Positions 1-7,700 of a stretch of DNA of 24,294 nucleotides are shown here, one piece after another; within the stretch, counting starts at the first letter, position 1; each line of letters opens with the position of its first letter. The stretch is taken from the IMG/VR virus record IMGVR_UViG_3300042308_000397, positions 1-24,294 of that record; one strand, given 5' to 3'. The translations under genes were made by a program, and so were the position numbers. The notes under the pieces were generated by a model that saw only the letters and a list, made by a program, of their open reading frames with translations, was not told the origin of the DNA and did no database searches. This stretch comes from a virus.

Positions 1-103
1 TGAGGAGTTGCAGCCAGCTATTGGACTTCAGCGGGGAGACAGCGATGATCTCGGAGCCGGCGGCCACGATGATCGCGATGATCGCAATGGTTTCAGGGGA
101 CAT
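1..103 (-). CDS. Small membrane protein, C-terminus cut by window edge
   Basis: The ATG start is at 103 and the frame is open to the left edge, giving at least 34 residues. The protein begins MSPETIAIIAIIVAAGSEII and continues into AVSPLKSNSWLQLL. Residues 4-20 form a short hydrophobic segment that could span the membrane, and a polar PLKSNSW stretch follows. I recall similar proteins of about 50 residues in cyanophage genomes, without known function. It lies 24 bases after another small membrane protein gene, at the end of the structural operon, where lambda-like phages often keep lysis genes. A holin-like role is therefore possible but unproven. The true length cannot be seen. Confidence 0.6.
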   Translation of the reverse strand, partial: MSPETIAIIAIIVAAGSEIIAVSPLKSNSWLQLL

Positions 104-127
104 AACAGCAGTGCCTGAATCCCTAAG

Positions 128-361
128 TTACTGCTGAAGCTCAAGTGCGCGCACGCGCTTGTCTAGGTCGGACAGTTCGTTGCGTGCGTCGATCTTCAGC
201 TCTTCGATCGATTTGGCCATTTGCACCACCGTGGCCTCGATCCGTGCTGATTGGATCTGCATCGAGATCAGCAGACCACCGATCGCGATCATGCCAGTAG
301 CTAAGACGGTGGGCAGCGAGGCGGAGAAGACGCCACCTACGCTCTGTGGTTCTTCAGCCAT
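128..361 (-). CDS. Small membrane protein with coiled-coil tail (77 aa)
   Basis: The chosen ATG at 361 begins MAEEPQSVGG and forms an 8-base overlap (ATGGCTGA) with the stop of the upstream 54-aa gene, the kind of coupling seen throughout this operon. In-frame ATGs at 376 and 385 and a longer reading frame to 502 exist, but the longer version is Arg/Ser-rich and lies over the upstream gene. Residues 17-36 are one hydrophobic membrane segment rich in Gly, Ile and Leu. Residues 40-76 are a charged helix with heptad-like spacing (EELKIDARNELSDLDKRV). The layout of one TM helix plus a cytoplasmic or periplasmic coiled coil resembles holin-accessory or spanin-like proteins, but no family is recognised. 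Confidence 0.68.
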   Translation of the reverse strand: MAEEPQSVGGVFSASLPTVLATGMIAIGGLLISMQIQSARIEATVVQMAKSIEELKIDARNELSDLDKRVRALELQQ

Positions 362-518
362 TGCTGCGGCTTCCATCCCATCCATCGTAGCGATCGAATG
401 GGTCCGGCCTCCCCTGCAGGATGACCAGCGCACGGCGATAGTAGTGGTTATTCGTCTTCCCAACACGCTCGAGGTGGTCGCGAATCTTGCGCCAATTCTC
501 AAGAGTGTCGCGATCCAT
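354..518 (-). CDS. Small cyanophage-type protein of unknown function (54 aa)
   Basis: The protein starts MDRDTLENWRKIRDHLERVG, then KTNNHYYRRALVILQGRPDP, and ends with an Asp/Gly/Ser-rich tail. It is hydrophilic and mostly helical, with no membrane segment. I remember small proteins with the core motif ETLENWRKIRDHLE...GKT..YYRRA in cyanophage genomes, where they are uncharacterised. The ATG at 518-516 overlaps the upstream TAA by one base (TAATG), and its stop lies inside the start region of the next gene. Both overlaps and the sensible amino-acid composition support real coding, although it is very short. Confidence 0.66.
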   Translation of the reverse strand: MDRDTLENWRKIRDHLERVGKTNNHYYRRALVILQGRPDPFDRYDGWDGSRSNG

Positions 519-655
519 TAACGGCCTTGCCCCCTCAGTGGCTTACGGCCGCGGCGCCGAGGGCGGGACTGTTGGCCGTACCCTTGGCGTGTGGTCTTCG
601 GCGGTCCCGGCTGATGCTCGATGCGAGCGGTGCCGGTCTTCGACTTTACTGCCAC
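518..655 (-). CDS. Small very basic protein, cyanophage type (45 aa)
   Basis: The frame starts with GTG at 655-653, inside the last codons of the upstream 110-aa gene, and overlaps it by 10 bases. The protein reads MAVKSKTGTARIEHQPGPPK followed by TTRQGYGQQSRPRRRGRKPL and RGQGR. It is strongly basic and disordered-looking, so nucleic-acid or ribosome binding is conceivable. I recall short basic proteins opening with MAVKSKT and ending in RGQG(K/R) in many cyanophages, always without a known function. An AGGTG sequence about 7 bases upstream of the GTG can act as a ribosome binding site. The same stretch in other frames gives no plausible protein. Confidence 0.66.
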   Translation of the reverse strand: MAVKSKTGTARIEHQPGPPKTTRQGYGQQSRPRRRGRKPLRGQGR

Positions 656-978
656 GGCACACCTGCAGCCTGCGTCGGATGCCGCTGTTCATCTAGTTGA
701 GCCTGCAGGGCGGCTTCGATCTCGGCCACCTTCTCAGCGCCAAACTGGTCTTTAACCCAACCGATCACCATCTCCTCGGTGAGATCCGCAAAAGGGATTA
801 GCTTGTCGGGGCGCTCAAAGCCAAGGCTGCCATAGGCGCCGCTGTTATAGGTGCCATCGTTGGCGTCGATGGTGTAGTGCGCCGTCATCACGAACCCATC
901 AGCGGTCTCGCGCTCTAGGTTGGCAATGTGCCAGGTGAAGACCGTGGTGGGTGCTTCAGGTGCAGCAGCTTTGGCCAT
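646..978 (-). CDS. Conserved cyanophage hypothetical protein, probably DUF7936-like (110 aa)
   Basis: After a short Ala/Pro leader, the protein has FTWHIANLERETADGFV near residues 14-30, a beta-rich middle with YGSLGFERPDKLIPFADL at about 49-66, a helical stretch EEMVIGWVKDQFG at 68-80, and ends AAGVPWQ. From memory this pattern (TW.I..LER...DGFV.TAH, then LIP(F/Y)ADLTEE..IGWV) matches a domain of unknown function common in cyanophages, annotated DUF7936 in recent releases; I cannot verify the number here. It is soluble, with no signal peptide. It is the largest member of the small-gene cluster and its stop codon overlaps the start of the basic 45-aa gene. Role unknown. Confidence 0.75.
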   Translation of the reverse strand: MAKAAAPEAPTTVFTWHIANLERETADGFVMTAHYTIDANDGTYNSGAYGSLGFERPDKLIPFADLTEEMVIGWVKDQFGAEKVAEIEAALQAQLDEQRHPTQAAGVPWQ

Positions 979-1036
979 GATGAAAGCTAGTTCTGTTGGA
1001 GTTTAATGGTGGTGCAACCTGTTGGGAATGGCCGGT

Positions 1037-1201
1037 TTACTCGTCCTCGTCTGCGTCTGACTCAAGCCAGCTCGGGTAAACCAAGGCGAAACACTCCGGG
1101 GATTCCACGAAGTCATCTTGGATTTCTTCCTTGCGCTGTTCGATGCGCTCCCGGCGCTCAGGGTCGAAGTCCTTGGTGAGTTCGGAGAAGGGGCGGGTCA
1201 T
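1037..1201 (-). CDS. Small acidic protein resembling an XRE-antitoxin N-terminus (54 aa)
   Basis: The protein reads MTRPFSELTKDFDPERRERI, then EQRKEEIQDDFVESPECFAL, and ends in a strongly acidic tail. The first 27 residues look like the helix that precedes the DNA-binding domain in many HigA/XRE-type antitoxins (typical motif F.ELTKDFSPERRARIE..K). Here no helix-turn-helix follows; instead there are about 25 mostly acidic residues. The start lies 6 bases after the stop of the previous small gene. A 58-base stretch with no gene separates it from the 110-aa gene downstream. Coding is supported by composition and by the packing of genes, not by an obvious Shine-Dalgarno site. Confidence 0.55.
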   Translation of the reverse strand: MTRPFSELTKDFDPERRERIEQRKEEIQDDFVESPECFALVYPSWLESDADEDE

Positions 1202-1207
1202 AGGTGA

Positions 1208-1363
1208 CTACTTGGTCACTTCAGCAAAGATTTTGGCACGAATCTCACAGCAAATCTCAAGCTGGCGTTCTTCGGATAAGCCACACGCAATTTCAGGGTC
1301 GTAAGGCTCGTAGTTGTGGACTGCTAGCCAGACAACCCTGATTTCGTCTCTGGTGAGTTCCAT
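1208..1363 (-). CDS. Small hypothetical protein (51 aa)
   Basis: The frame starts at an ATG at 1363, 28 bases after the end of the large fibre gene, and encodes MELTRDEIRVVWLAVHNYEP, then a loop and a second helix ending EICCEIRAKIFAEVTK. It is a small two-helix soluble protein with three cysteines (residues 27, 38 and 39). I do not recognise a family. It fills most of the interval between the fibre gene and the 54-aa gene, and both neighbours are within 30 bases. No clear ribosome binding site is visible, so it could be weakly expressed or translated by reinitiation. The call rests on uninterrupted frame, composition and gene packing. Confidence 0.5.
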   Translation of the reverse strand: MELTRDEIRVVWLAVHNYEPYDPEIACGLSEERQLEICCEIRAKIFAEVTK

Positions 1364-1391
1364 CGATGGTAGTGAGTAGGACTACAAGGTC

Positions 1392-3677
1392 TCAGCGAAC
1401 CAACCATTCTTCAACGGAATCGCTAATGTCGCGCATCTTGATCCAGCGGCTGCCAGTAGGTTGATCTTTGCGGATACGGAGTTTGCCCATCAAACCGACA
1501 CAATCCCACTCGGGGCGATCTTCGCGGTTGACGTACTCCTGGTCGGGGTCGTAGGCGGGGTTCAATTTGCGACGCTGCTGGATGACGGTTTCGCCTTCAT
1601 CGTTGACGACCTCGTAGTCCTCAAGGATGTAAGTGCCGTAGTCATCACGCAGATACTTGCCGGACCACTTGTTCCAAGCTGCGTCACCGACCACGCTGGG
1701 GTTGCCAGAAATTACACCGATAGGATCTTCGCCATCTTCGGCAGGGCGGATTTGATTGCCATCTAAGACAACGCTAATGCCACGGCGATCATCTTCATCA
1801 GGGTTGCCGTCGCTCCATTCAAAGTATTCAGCGTAGTCAGCACCGCCGCCGTTCCAAGAGCCGTCTGCGTAAGCTTGACCGTCACCGCGAAGCTTAAACT
1901 CAGTGTCAGAGGAGCCAGAAGAATCAGAGTCAGCTACAAGGAAGTTATAGCTTGAGGAAGCTGCTCTGACAGCTTTTAGTACAGATACACTGGAAGCAAA
2001 AGAAGAGTTTGTCGCTCTTTGTAATAATACAGTTGTTACCGTGTTATGAATGTTCACTTCATTGAAGTCGCCAGTCGCACTCTCAAGAGAAGAGCTAGCT
2101 CCTTGTTGCTTAATACTTCCAACACTGTTAATCCTCATCCGCTCCGTCGGGCTGCTCGCTCCATCGGCGGTAGTGGAGAACTCTAGTCTTGTTGGGAGGT
2201 CGCCTGATCCAGGCGTTCCGTCAACCTTTGCTTCAACAAGTGCGCCAACAGAGAAGTCTCCAACACCATCGGATCCACTGAATCGAATTTGTCCTAACGA
2301 GTCACCGTTGTTAACAATTGTGTTTGATCCAATGGAGCCGCCTCTCGCTTTGCCCAGAAATATGTAAGCGCCAAACTCGTTGTTCCCATTATTGATAATG
2401 CTTAGGGTAGAGCCTTGGTACGTGGTTCCTTCAAGTTGGATTTGTGGGGTGTGATCGCCATGAACGGTACGCGAACTAGACGTGCCAACTAACAGGCGTC
2501 CCGAACTGTCGATGCGGGCGCGTTCGGAGCTATTTGCTCCAAACAAAAGGGCGTTATCTGTGTGGCTATAGCCAAACCAGCCTTGGTTAGTTGTGTCGCC
2601 AGTATCAGTGAAGGCTAAATAGCCAGCGGATGTAGATCCTGTGTAAAGGGTAATTCCTCGATCACTACTACCAGCGCCAATAACAAGATCATCGGTATTG
2701 CTGTTAATGTTTCCAGGCGCAGTATTGCCAATCCCTACGCGGCCTCCAGAAGGCAACAAAGCAAGATCTGCGTCATTTCTAGAGTGTGTATTAATTAACT
2801 GAATTGCTGTTTTATCGGCTCCGGAACCCGAGCCACTCGCATAACTGGGGCGATAGTTAATCTTCCAGCCATCTACGCAGCCGGCGGCTGTACCTAATCC
2901 GTTAATAAGCCTAAAAGCAGGAACAACTGCTGAATTTGAAAAATTTAACGTAAGCGCGTCTGAATTTTCTGCTTTTATTGAAAGAGGTGCCTCAGGGCTA
3001 CCCGTCCCCAGACCTACCCGCCCACTGGAGTCAATAACGAGGCTGTTAACAGGTGCGCTGCCGTTAAAGCTGACGGCTTGGGTGGAGCCTGCACTGCCTG
3101 CGCCGACGAAGTTCAGAGCGCCGGTTGAGGTGAGGCGGAGGCGCTCGCCGCCGTTTGTGTTGATGCGGAAGGAGTTGTCGCTATGGAAGTAACCAATCCG
3201 ACCAACGCCAGCGTCATCGGTGTCACCAAAATGAATAAACGATCCGCCTGTATTGCCACCCAAAATGCCAAGACCGGCGTAATCACCAGTGCTCCCATTG
3301 TTAGAGATAAGCTGAACAAGGGAGCCGTCCAGTGATGTTGCTGCGCTATAGCCATTACTGACGTGCAGCCTTCTGGGCTCCGATGTGGTGCCGATGTTGA
3401 CACGGCCACTGGAGTCAATGAATAGCCTTCCACCACCATTAGTTGAGATGGCTACTTGGTCTGCGCCAGGGGAATAGATGCCGGTGTTTTCGTCGCCTTC
3501 AATCGCAATGCTCGGCGCTGCTGCCGTGCCAAGCGGGATGCCGCGAAATAATTCCTCAATCGTGATGCGCTTATTTTTGTTGGCTGCCGCTGCTTCGCTG
3601 ATGTCAACAATCGGCAAATAGTCGCCAGAGGCAGGCGCCGTTAATGCCGTCAAATCTGAAATCTTGCGGTCAGCCAT
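1392..3677 (-). CDS. Tail fibre with C-terminal G2-type self-cleaving chaperone domain (761 aa)
   Basis: A receptor-binding or side-fibre protein. Residues 1-60 form an attachment region (ISDLTALTAPASGDYLPIVD, a form common at fibre N-termini). Residues 60-600 are a beta-rich shaft with recurrent motifs of the type ER.RIDSSGR..(I/V)GT, seen near 84-96, 180-186, 215-224, 308-317, 385-398 and 512-520. Residues about 610-745 contain GADYAEYFEW, DRRGISVVLDG and IGVISGNPSVVGD. This matches, from memory, the Peptidase_G2 family, an intramolecular chaperone that drives fibre trimerisation and then cuts itself off. The middle of the gene (about 1900-3000) is visibly richer in A+T than the head genes, which suggests exchange of shaft modules between phages. 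Confidence 0.85.
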   Translation of the reverse strand: MADRKISDLTALTAPASGDYLPIVDISEAAAANKNKRITIEELFRGIPLGTAAAPSIAIEGDENTGIYSPGADQVAISTNGGGRLFIDSSGRVNIGTTSEPRRLHVSNGYSAATSLDGSLVQLISNNGSTGDYAGLGILGGNTGGSFIHFGDTDDAGVGRIGYFHSDNSFRINTNGGERLRLTSTGALNFVGAGSAGSTQAVSFNGSAPVNSLVIDSSGRVGLGTGSPEAPLSIKAENSDALTLNFSNSAVVPAFRLINGLGTAAGCVDGWKINYRPSYASGSGSGADKTAIQLINTHSRNDADLALLPSGGRVGIGNTAPGNINSNTDDLVIGAGSSDRGITLYTGSTSAGYLAFTDTGDTTNQGWFGYSHTDNALLFGANSSERARIDSSGRLLVGTSSSRTVHGDHTPQIQLEGTTYQGSTLSIINNGNNEFGAYIFLGKARGGSIGSNTIVNNGDSLGQIRFSGSDGVGDFSVGALVEAKVDGTPGSGDLPTRLEFSTTADGASSPTERMRINSVGSIKQQGASSSLESATGDFNEVNIHNTVTTVLLQRATNSSFASSVSVLKAVRAASSSYNFLVADSDSSGSSDTEFKLRGDGQAYADGSWNGGGADYAEYFEWSDGNPDEDDRRGISVVLDGNQIRPAEDGEDPIGVISGNPSVVGDAAWNKWSGKYLRDDYGTYILEDYEVVNDEGETVIQQRRKLNPAYDPDQEYVNREDRPEWDCVGLMGKLRIRKDQPTGSRWIKMRDISDSVEEWLVR

Positions 3678-3737
3678 AGGTCAGGATTCCTGTAAACGAT
3701 TCGAATCAGGTTGTAGCCAGCATAAATGCGCTAGCCA
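3678..3737. other. 60-base gap between fibre genes with two small palindromes
   Basis: This is the longest spacer among the structural genes. It contains two perfect short inverted repeats: CAGGATTCCTG at 3682-3692 and GATTCGAATC at 3698-3707. Read on the coding strand, the first covers the AGGA that would serve as ribosome binding site for the long fibre gene (start at 3677), so it could modulate its translation. A regulator site or a recombination joint are alternatives. No promoter or terminator can be defined with confidence. Confidence 0.35.
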
Positions 3738-4763
3738 TCACCACACCACAATCAATGCAGCGCCAGCACCGCCATTTCCCGCTGCAGCACCAGAGCCCCG
3801 TCCGCCCCCACCACCCGGTACTAAGCCTGCAACAGATGTGCCCCCACCAGCGCCACCGTTAATTGATGTACCACCAGTGGAGCCTCCACCGCCACCACCC
3901 CAGCCAGAACTGCCACCAGTTCCAGTGCCACCGGCAGCCCCACCAAAAGCAGCCCCACCGGCAGTTGCATCACCACCTTCAAACAAGGTGCCACCACCAG
4001 CACCACCAGCACCACCAGCACTGCCTTGAGCACCGGCTGACGCTGAACCACCACCACCGCCACCTTCGATATTTCCGCCACCACCGCCACCAAAGGCGGA
4101 TAGCAATGCGCCAAACGTTGTAGTGCCTCCTGCGGCGCCGTTTGAAGAACTGCTAACACCACCAAGACCACCAGCGCCAACGGTGACCGTTACGGTGCTA
4201 GGCAAATCAGCAAGTTGATAAAGCCTCTGCACACACGCACCGCCGCCTCCACCTCCCGCACTTCCAGCACTGTTACGTCCACCACCACCGCCACCGCCCC
4301 AAATGGTCACCAAGGCAACGACACCTGTGGATGGTTTTGTCCAGGTCGTGGCGCCAACCGTTGTGTAGTAAAAGACTTGGGAGTTGGTCAGGCTGCCCCA
4401 GCTCACCACGGAGCCGTCAGTAACGAGGGCTTTGCTGGCGTTTCCGGTCTGTGATGGCACCAAGGCATTAATGGCACCCGATGCGGTGGTTTGGCCGGTG
4501 CCGCCATTGGCGATTGCAGTCAGACCACCTACTGCAAAAGTGGCGTTAAGCGTGCCAATGACAATCCAGCCGGTATTGGTGGCGTTACGAACTTTCCAGA
4601 CGGCGGGGCTGGTGCTGATGTCGATCCAAGGCTGAAAGGCGACAGTGGTGGCGGGAGCACTTGCGCCAGAGCTTTGGCTGAACAGTGCCGCCAGGTTGTC
4701 ATTGATATCGGTGCGGACTGCCGGAAATGTGGCGTTCTGTACGGTCTGATCAGACTGCGCCAT
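3738..4763 (-). CDS. Glycine-rich tail fibre or tip adhesin (341 aa)
   Basis: Residues 1-75 form a fibre-attachment domain (QNATFPAVRTDINDNLAALF followed by a WIDIS...WKVRNATNTGW strand pair). Residues 76-130 hold the GGLTAIANGGTGQTTASGAI motif often found in phage fibres. Residues 131-155 lead into a glycine-rich domain at about 156-337 with many runs of 4-7 Gly, ending AALIVVW. This layout is known for phage adhesins whose Gly-rich domain packs as polyglycine-II helices with variable loops as receptor contacts (for example S16 gp38), so a receptor-binding role is inferred. The start overlaps the gpJ-like stop (TAATG). The proline-rich frame on the opposite strand is a by-product of Gly codons. 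Confidence 0.82.
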   Translation of the reverse strand: MAQSDQTVQNATFPAVRTDINDNLAALFSQSSGASAPATTVAFQPWIDISTSPAVWKVRNATNTGWIVIGTLNATFAVGGLTAIANGGTGQTTASGAINALVPSQTGNASKALVTDGSVVSWGSLTNSQVFYYTTVGATTWTKPSTGVVALVTIWGGGGGGGRNSAGSAGGGGGGACVQRLYQLADLPSTVTVTVGAGGLGGVSSSSNGAAGGTTTFGALLSAFGGGGGGNIEGGGGGGSASAGAQGSAGGAGGAGGGTLFEGGDATAGGAAFGGAAGGTGTGGSSGWGGGGGGSTGGTSINGGAGGGTSVAGLVPGGGGGRGSGAAAGNGGAGAALIVVW

Positions 4764-7700
4764 TACAGTGCTCTCCCAAATCCTGTGGCGGTGTAGTGAT
4801 ACGCCTTTTCAATCGTAGCTGCACCAGCGTAAAAATCGACCTCAAAGCCTGTGGTGGTCACGTTCGAGAGCAGGTAACGCTCGTCGGATAGCAGCTCAAC
4901 CGGCGTGATGGCCATTGAGTAAATGTCGAAGAAGGCATGGTCGAACTGGACAGTTGTGGCTTTTGTCGGATTGGAGCTGGATGTAACACGCCGCACCAGC
5001 TCAGGGATCATGCGTAACTGTTCAATGGCAATGTTGACCGAAGCATCGTTCGTTGTGAGGATTGCCTTGATTTCAAACGCACGTCCTTGCACCACACCGT
5101 TGATAATTTCGGTGTACTCACCCCATGTTGGTGTACCGCTTGGATCGTCGTTTGTTGCACGAATGTAATAAGTAACATTGGTAGCATCGCTGGTGTTGCC
5201 ATCAAACAAACTTGGATGATCGTCAAATAATCCGGGGGCGCTATCAAATAGGCCAGATACATTTAAATCACGCTTCAGTATGTATCGACGGAAATTGACA
5301 TCGAATACATCGCCAAGATCAAGAGTCTCGCGGAAATAGTATTCCGCTTGTGCATCGCCAAGAGCATAAATAGGTTCGTAGTAATCCAACGCAACATAGA
5401 GATTGAGATCTATGACTAAGGCGTTTTCGGGTACATCGTATGAACAGTTGACGGTGGTTCCACTAAATGAAGCCGGCAGAGTAAAGCCAGCAACAAACGT
5501 AATTAAATTTTCTTCTTCAAATTGAGCACCTGCAAAATAATGATCCGTGGAAAAAACATCTTGAACATACGTAAGTGCAACATATAAATCCAACTTCAAA
5601 CGCGATTCGTATTCGGGTAGGTTGGCTTCAAATGCAGTTGCGTTTTCAGATTGGTTGCCCGTGTAGTCTTGGAATTTGACAAAATATGTTCCAGGCAATA
5701 GAGGCACTTGCTTTTGCGTTGCATTGCCTGCCACGGCGGTGACAACCTGTGTGCTGTAAGCCCAAGAAGCAGTAGTTATTGGACGTGGGTCGTGGCGAAT
5801 AATGACTTTGCCGCCAACGCGTACATCCAATTCCGTGGTTTGATTCCAAGTCAGCACGGCGAGGGCTTCGCTAATCGGCACCAGCGTCAAGCCAGTTACA
5901 TCCAGCGGCGCAGCACTAATGCCCTCGACGATGTAAGTAGCAATCGCTGGAGAGCTGTACAGGACGTTGCTTGCGCTGATGCTGCTGACTTGGATCTCGT
6001 ACGCGCCGGGGCGTACATCCTCAATGTCAAACGTGGTGCCTTGGACGGTGCGCGTGGTGAAGTTGTCGTCCTCGTGGCGGTATTTGACGCGGAAATTTTT
6101 AATGCCCTTTGGTCCCAGCCAAGCAAATGTGATCTTGATAGCGATGCGGCCATTTAGCTCGTACTGCACTTCTTTGGTGGTGCCACCGCCCGGCACTGGA
6201 ATGTCCAACACCTGCAGGCCGGATGGAGCGTCAGGGATGACGTTGAGGTCTGTGGTATCGCGCTGCTGCAGTTCAAAGCCGTTCTCGATGTAGTCGTATT
6301 TGCTGGCGTTATATGCAATCGCGGTGATTGTGTAGACAGCACTGTCTTGTTCTTGGACGCTCAGCACGCGCCAAGTGGATGTTTCAAGCGTGGGGCTTTC
6401 CAGTACCCACAGCGAATTGCTGTTAGGGGCTACTGAGAACGGGGTGGTTACGGTGATGTCTGCGCCAACGATGTCGAGCACCGGCTGCTGTTCGACCGTG
6501 CCATCGGGCAGGATTACGCTCAGTGTTGAGGCGCCGGGGCTGTAGGAGAGATCGGTATTAGATGTGTTGTCGACGGTGATGACGGTTGTGGTGGCGGTGT
6601 TGACGCGACCGCCGCGACGGGAACCAGCCTTGACTGGATCGGCAATCAAGATGATCTGGCCGGGGCGCACTTGCTGGCCGGCATCCAAGCTTGAGGTGAA
6701 GCTGACGACTTCCTTTTCGTAGCGTTCGGAATAGAGGAGCCAGCGACCGATGCGGTTGGCTTGTGCGCGGCTGGTGCAGGCGAAGGCGCTGATCTCAGTG
6801 CGGACCGCGCCGTACTTATCAATCGCCTCGGTGTCTTCGACCACTTCGTAGGCTGTGTCCCGAAGCCCCGGTTGCCAAACGCCCGAACTGTTGTAGCGGC
6901 CAATATCGAGGTAGCTGACGACCGCAACGTTGGGGCGGGTTTTGAGGCTGCTGCCGCTATAGCTAAAACCTTCAGGGGTGACGTTGGCAGCAGTAAACAG
7001 GAAGGCTGCGTCAGAGGGGCGATCCTGCGCGATTGTCATGCTGCCGCTGCTCCAGAAGCCTTGACAACGCATCACCGAAAGCAGGTCGTTGACGAGCTTG
7101 TAGGCTTCCTCGGCAGTTTGAATTGTGGTGTTACACGAGAAACGCACCTCCGTGCCACCAAAGCCGTCATCGACAAGTTCGTTGGCGTATTTGGAAGCAG
7201 CAAAAAATGCCCACTTGTCCAGTTGGGCAGCATCAATGTGCTCGCCAAATCCGTAGCGACTACTTGTCAATAAGTCGTACAAGATCCAAGCGGGGCACGC
7301 CGTCCAAGTAGCAGCAGCAAACGTTCCATTCCAGACAAAGTTTTCGGGATAGATGATGCGCCCGTTTTGTGGATCAACGCTCACCCCAGCGGGGATTGCC
7401 ACCTTGACGCCTTTGACGAGGTAACTGCGGCTAGGGATGCTGTTGAACTGTTCGGCATCAACACGCAGACCGACAAGGGCGCTGTTGGGGTAGCGCAACT
7501 TTGCCCAAATGATCTCCGTGTAACTCTGCCAATTAAAGGCATTGCTGAGTAGTGCGCTGGTGCTGTCGGCGGTTACACGAGTAACGCGAATGTCAACAGA
7601 GTCGCTGGGGTTTAGGCGTGTCAGTTGGATCAGGTAGTCCTTGCGATATTCGTCGCCTGTACGCCCTGTAATGGTGTCGGTGGTGGCACCATTCAATCCG

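Noticed and set aside
362-502. Longer N-terminus for the small coiled-coil membrane protein
   Set aside because: The extension is Arg/Thr/Ser-rich and lies completely over the well-formed 54-aa gene. The ATG at 361 gives the usual overlap with that gene's stop.
979-1036. Gene or transcription terminator in the 58-base gap
   Set aside because: No open frame of useful length and no GC-rich stem followed by a T run is visible on either strand.
3664-4029. Proline-rich frame on the plus strand
   Set aside because: It is the reverse complement of the glycine codon runs of the fibre gene (GGT/GGC read as CCA/CCG). It has no meaning of its own.
3738-4763. CRISPR-like or tandem repeat array
   Set aside because: The repetitive look comes from simple CCA/CCG triplets coding for Gly runs on the other strand. 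There are no regular repeats with unique spacers.
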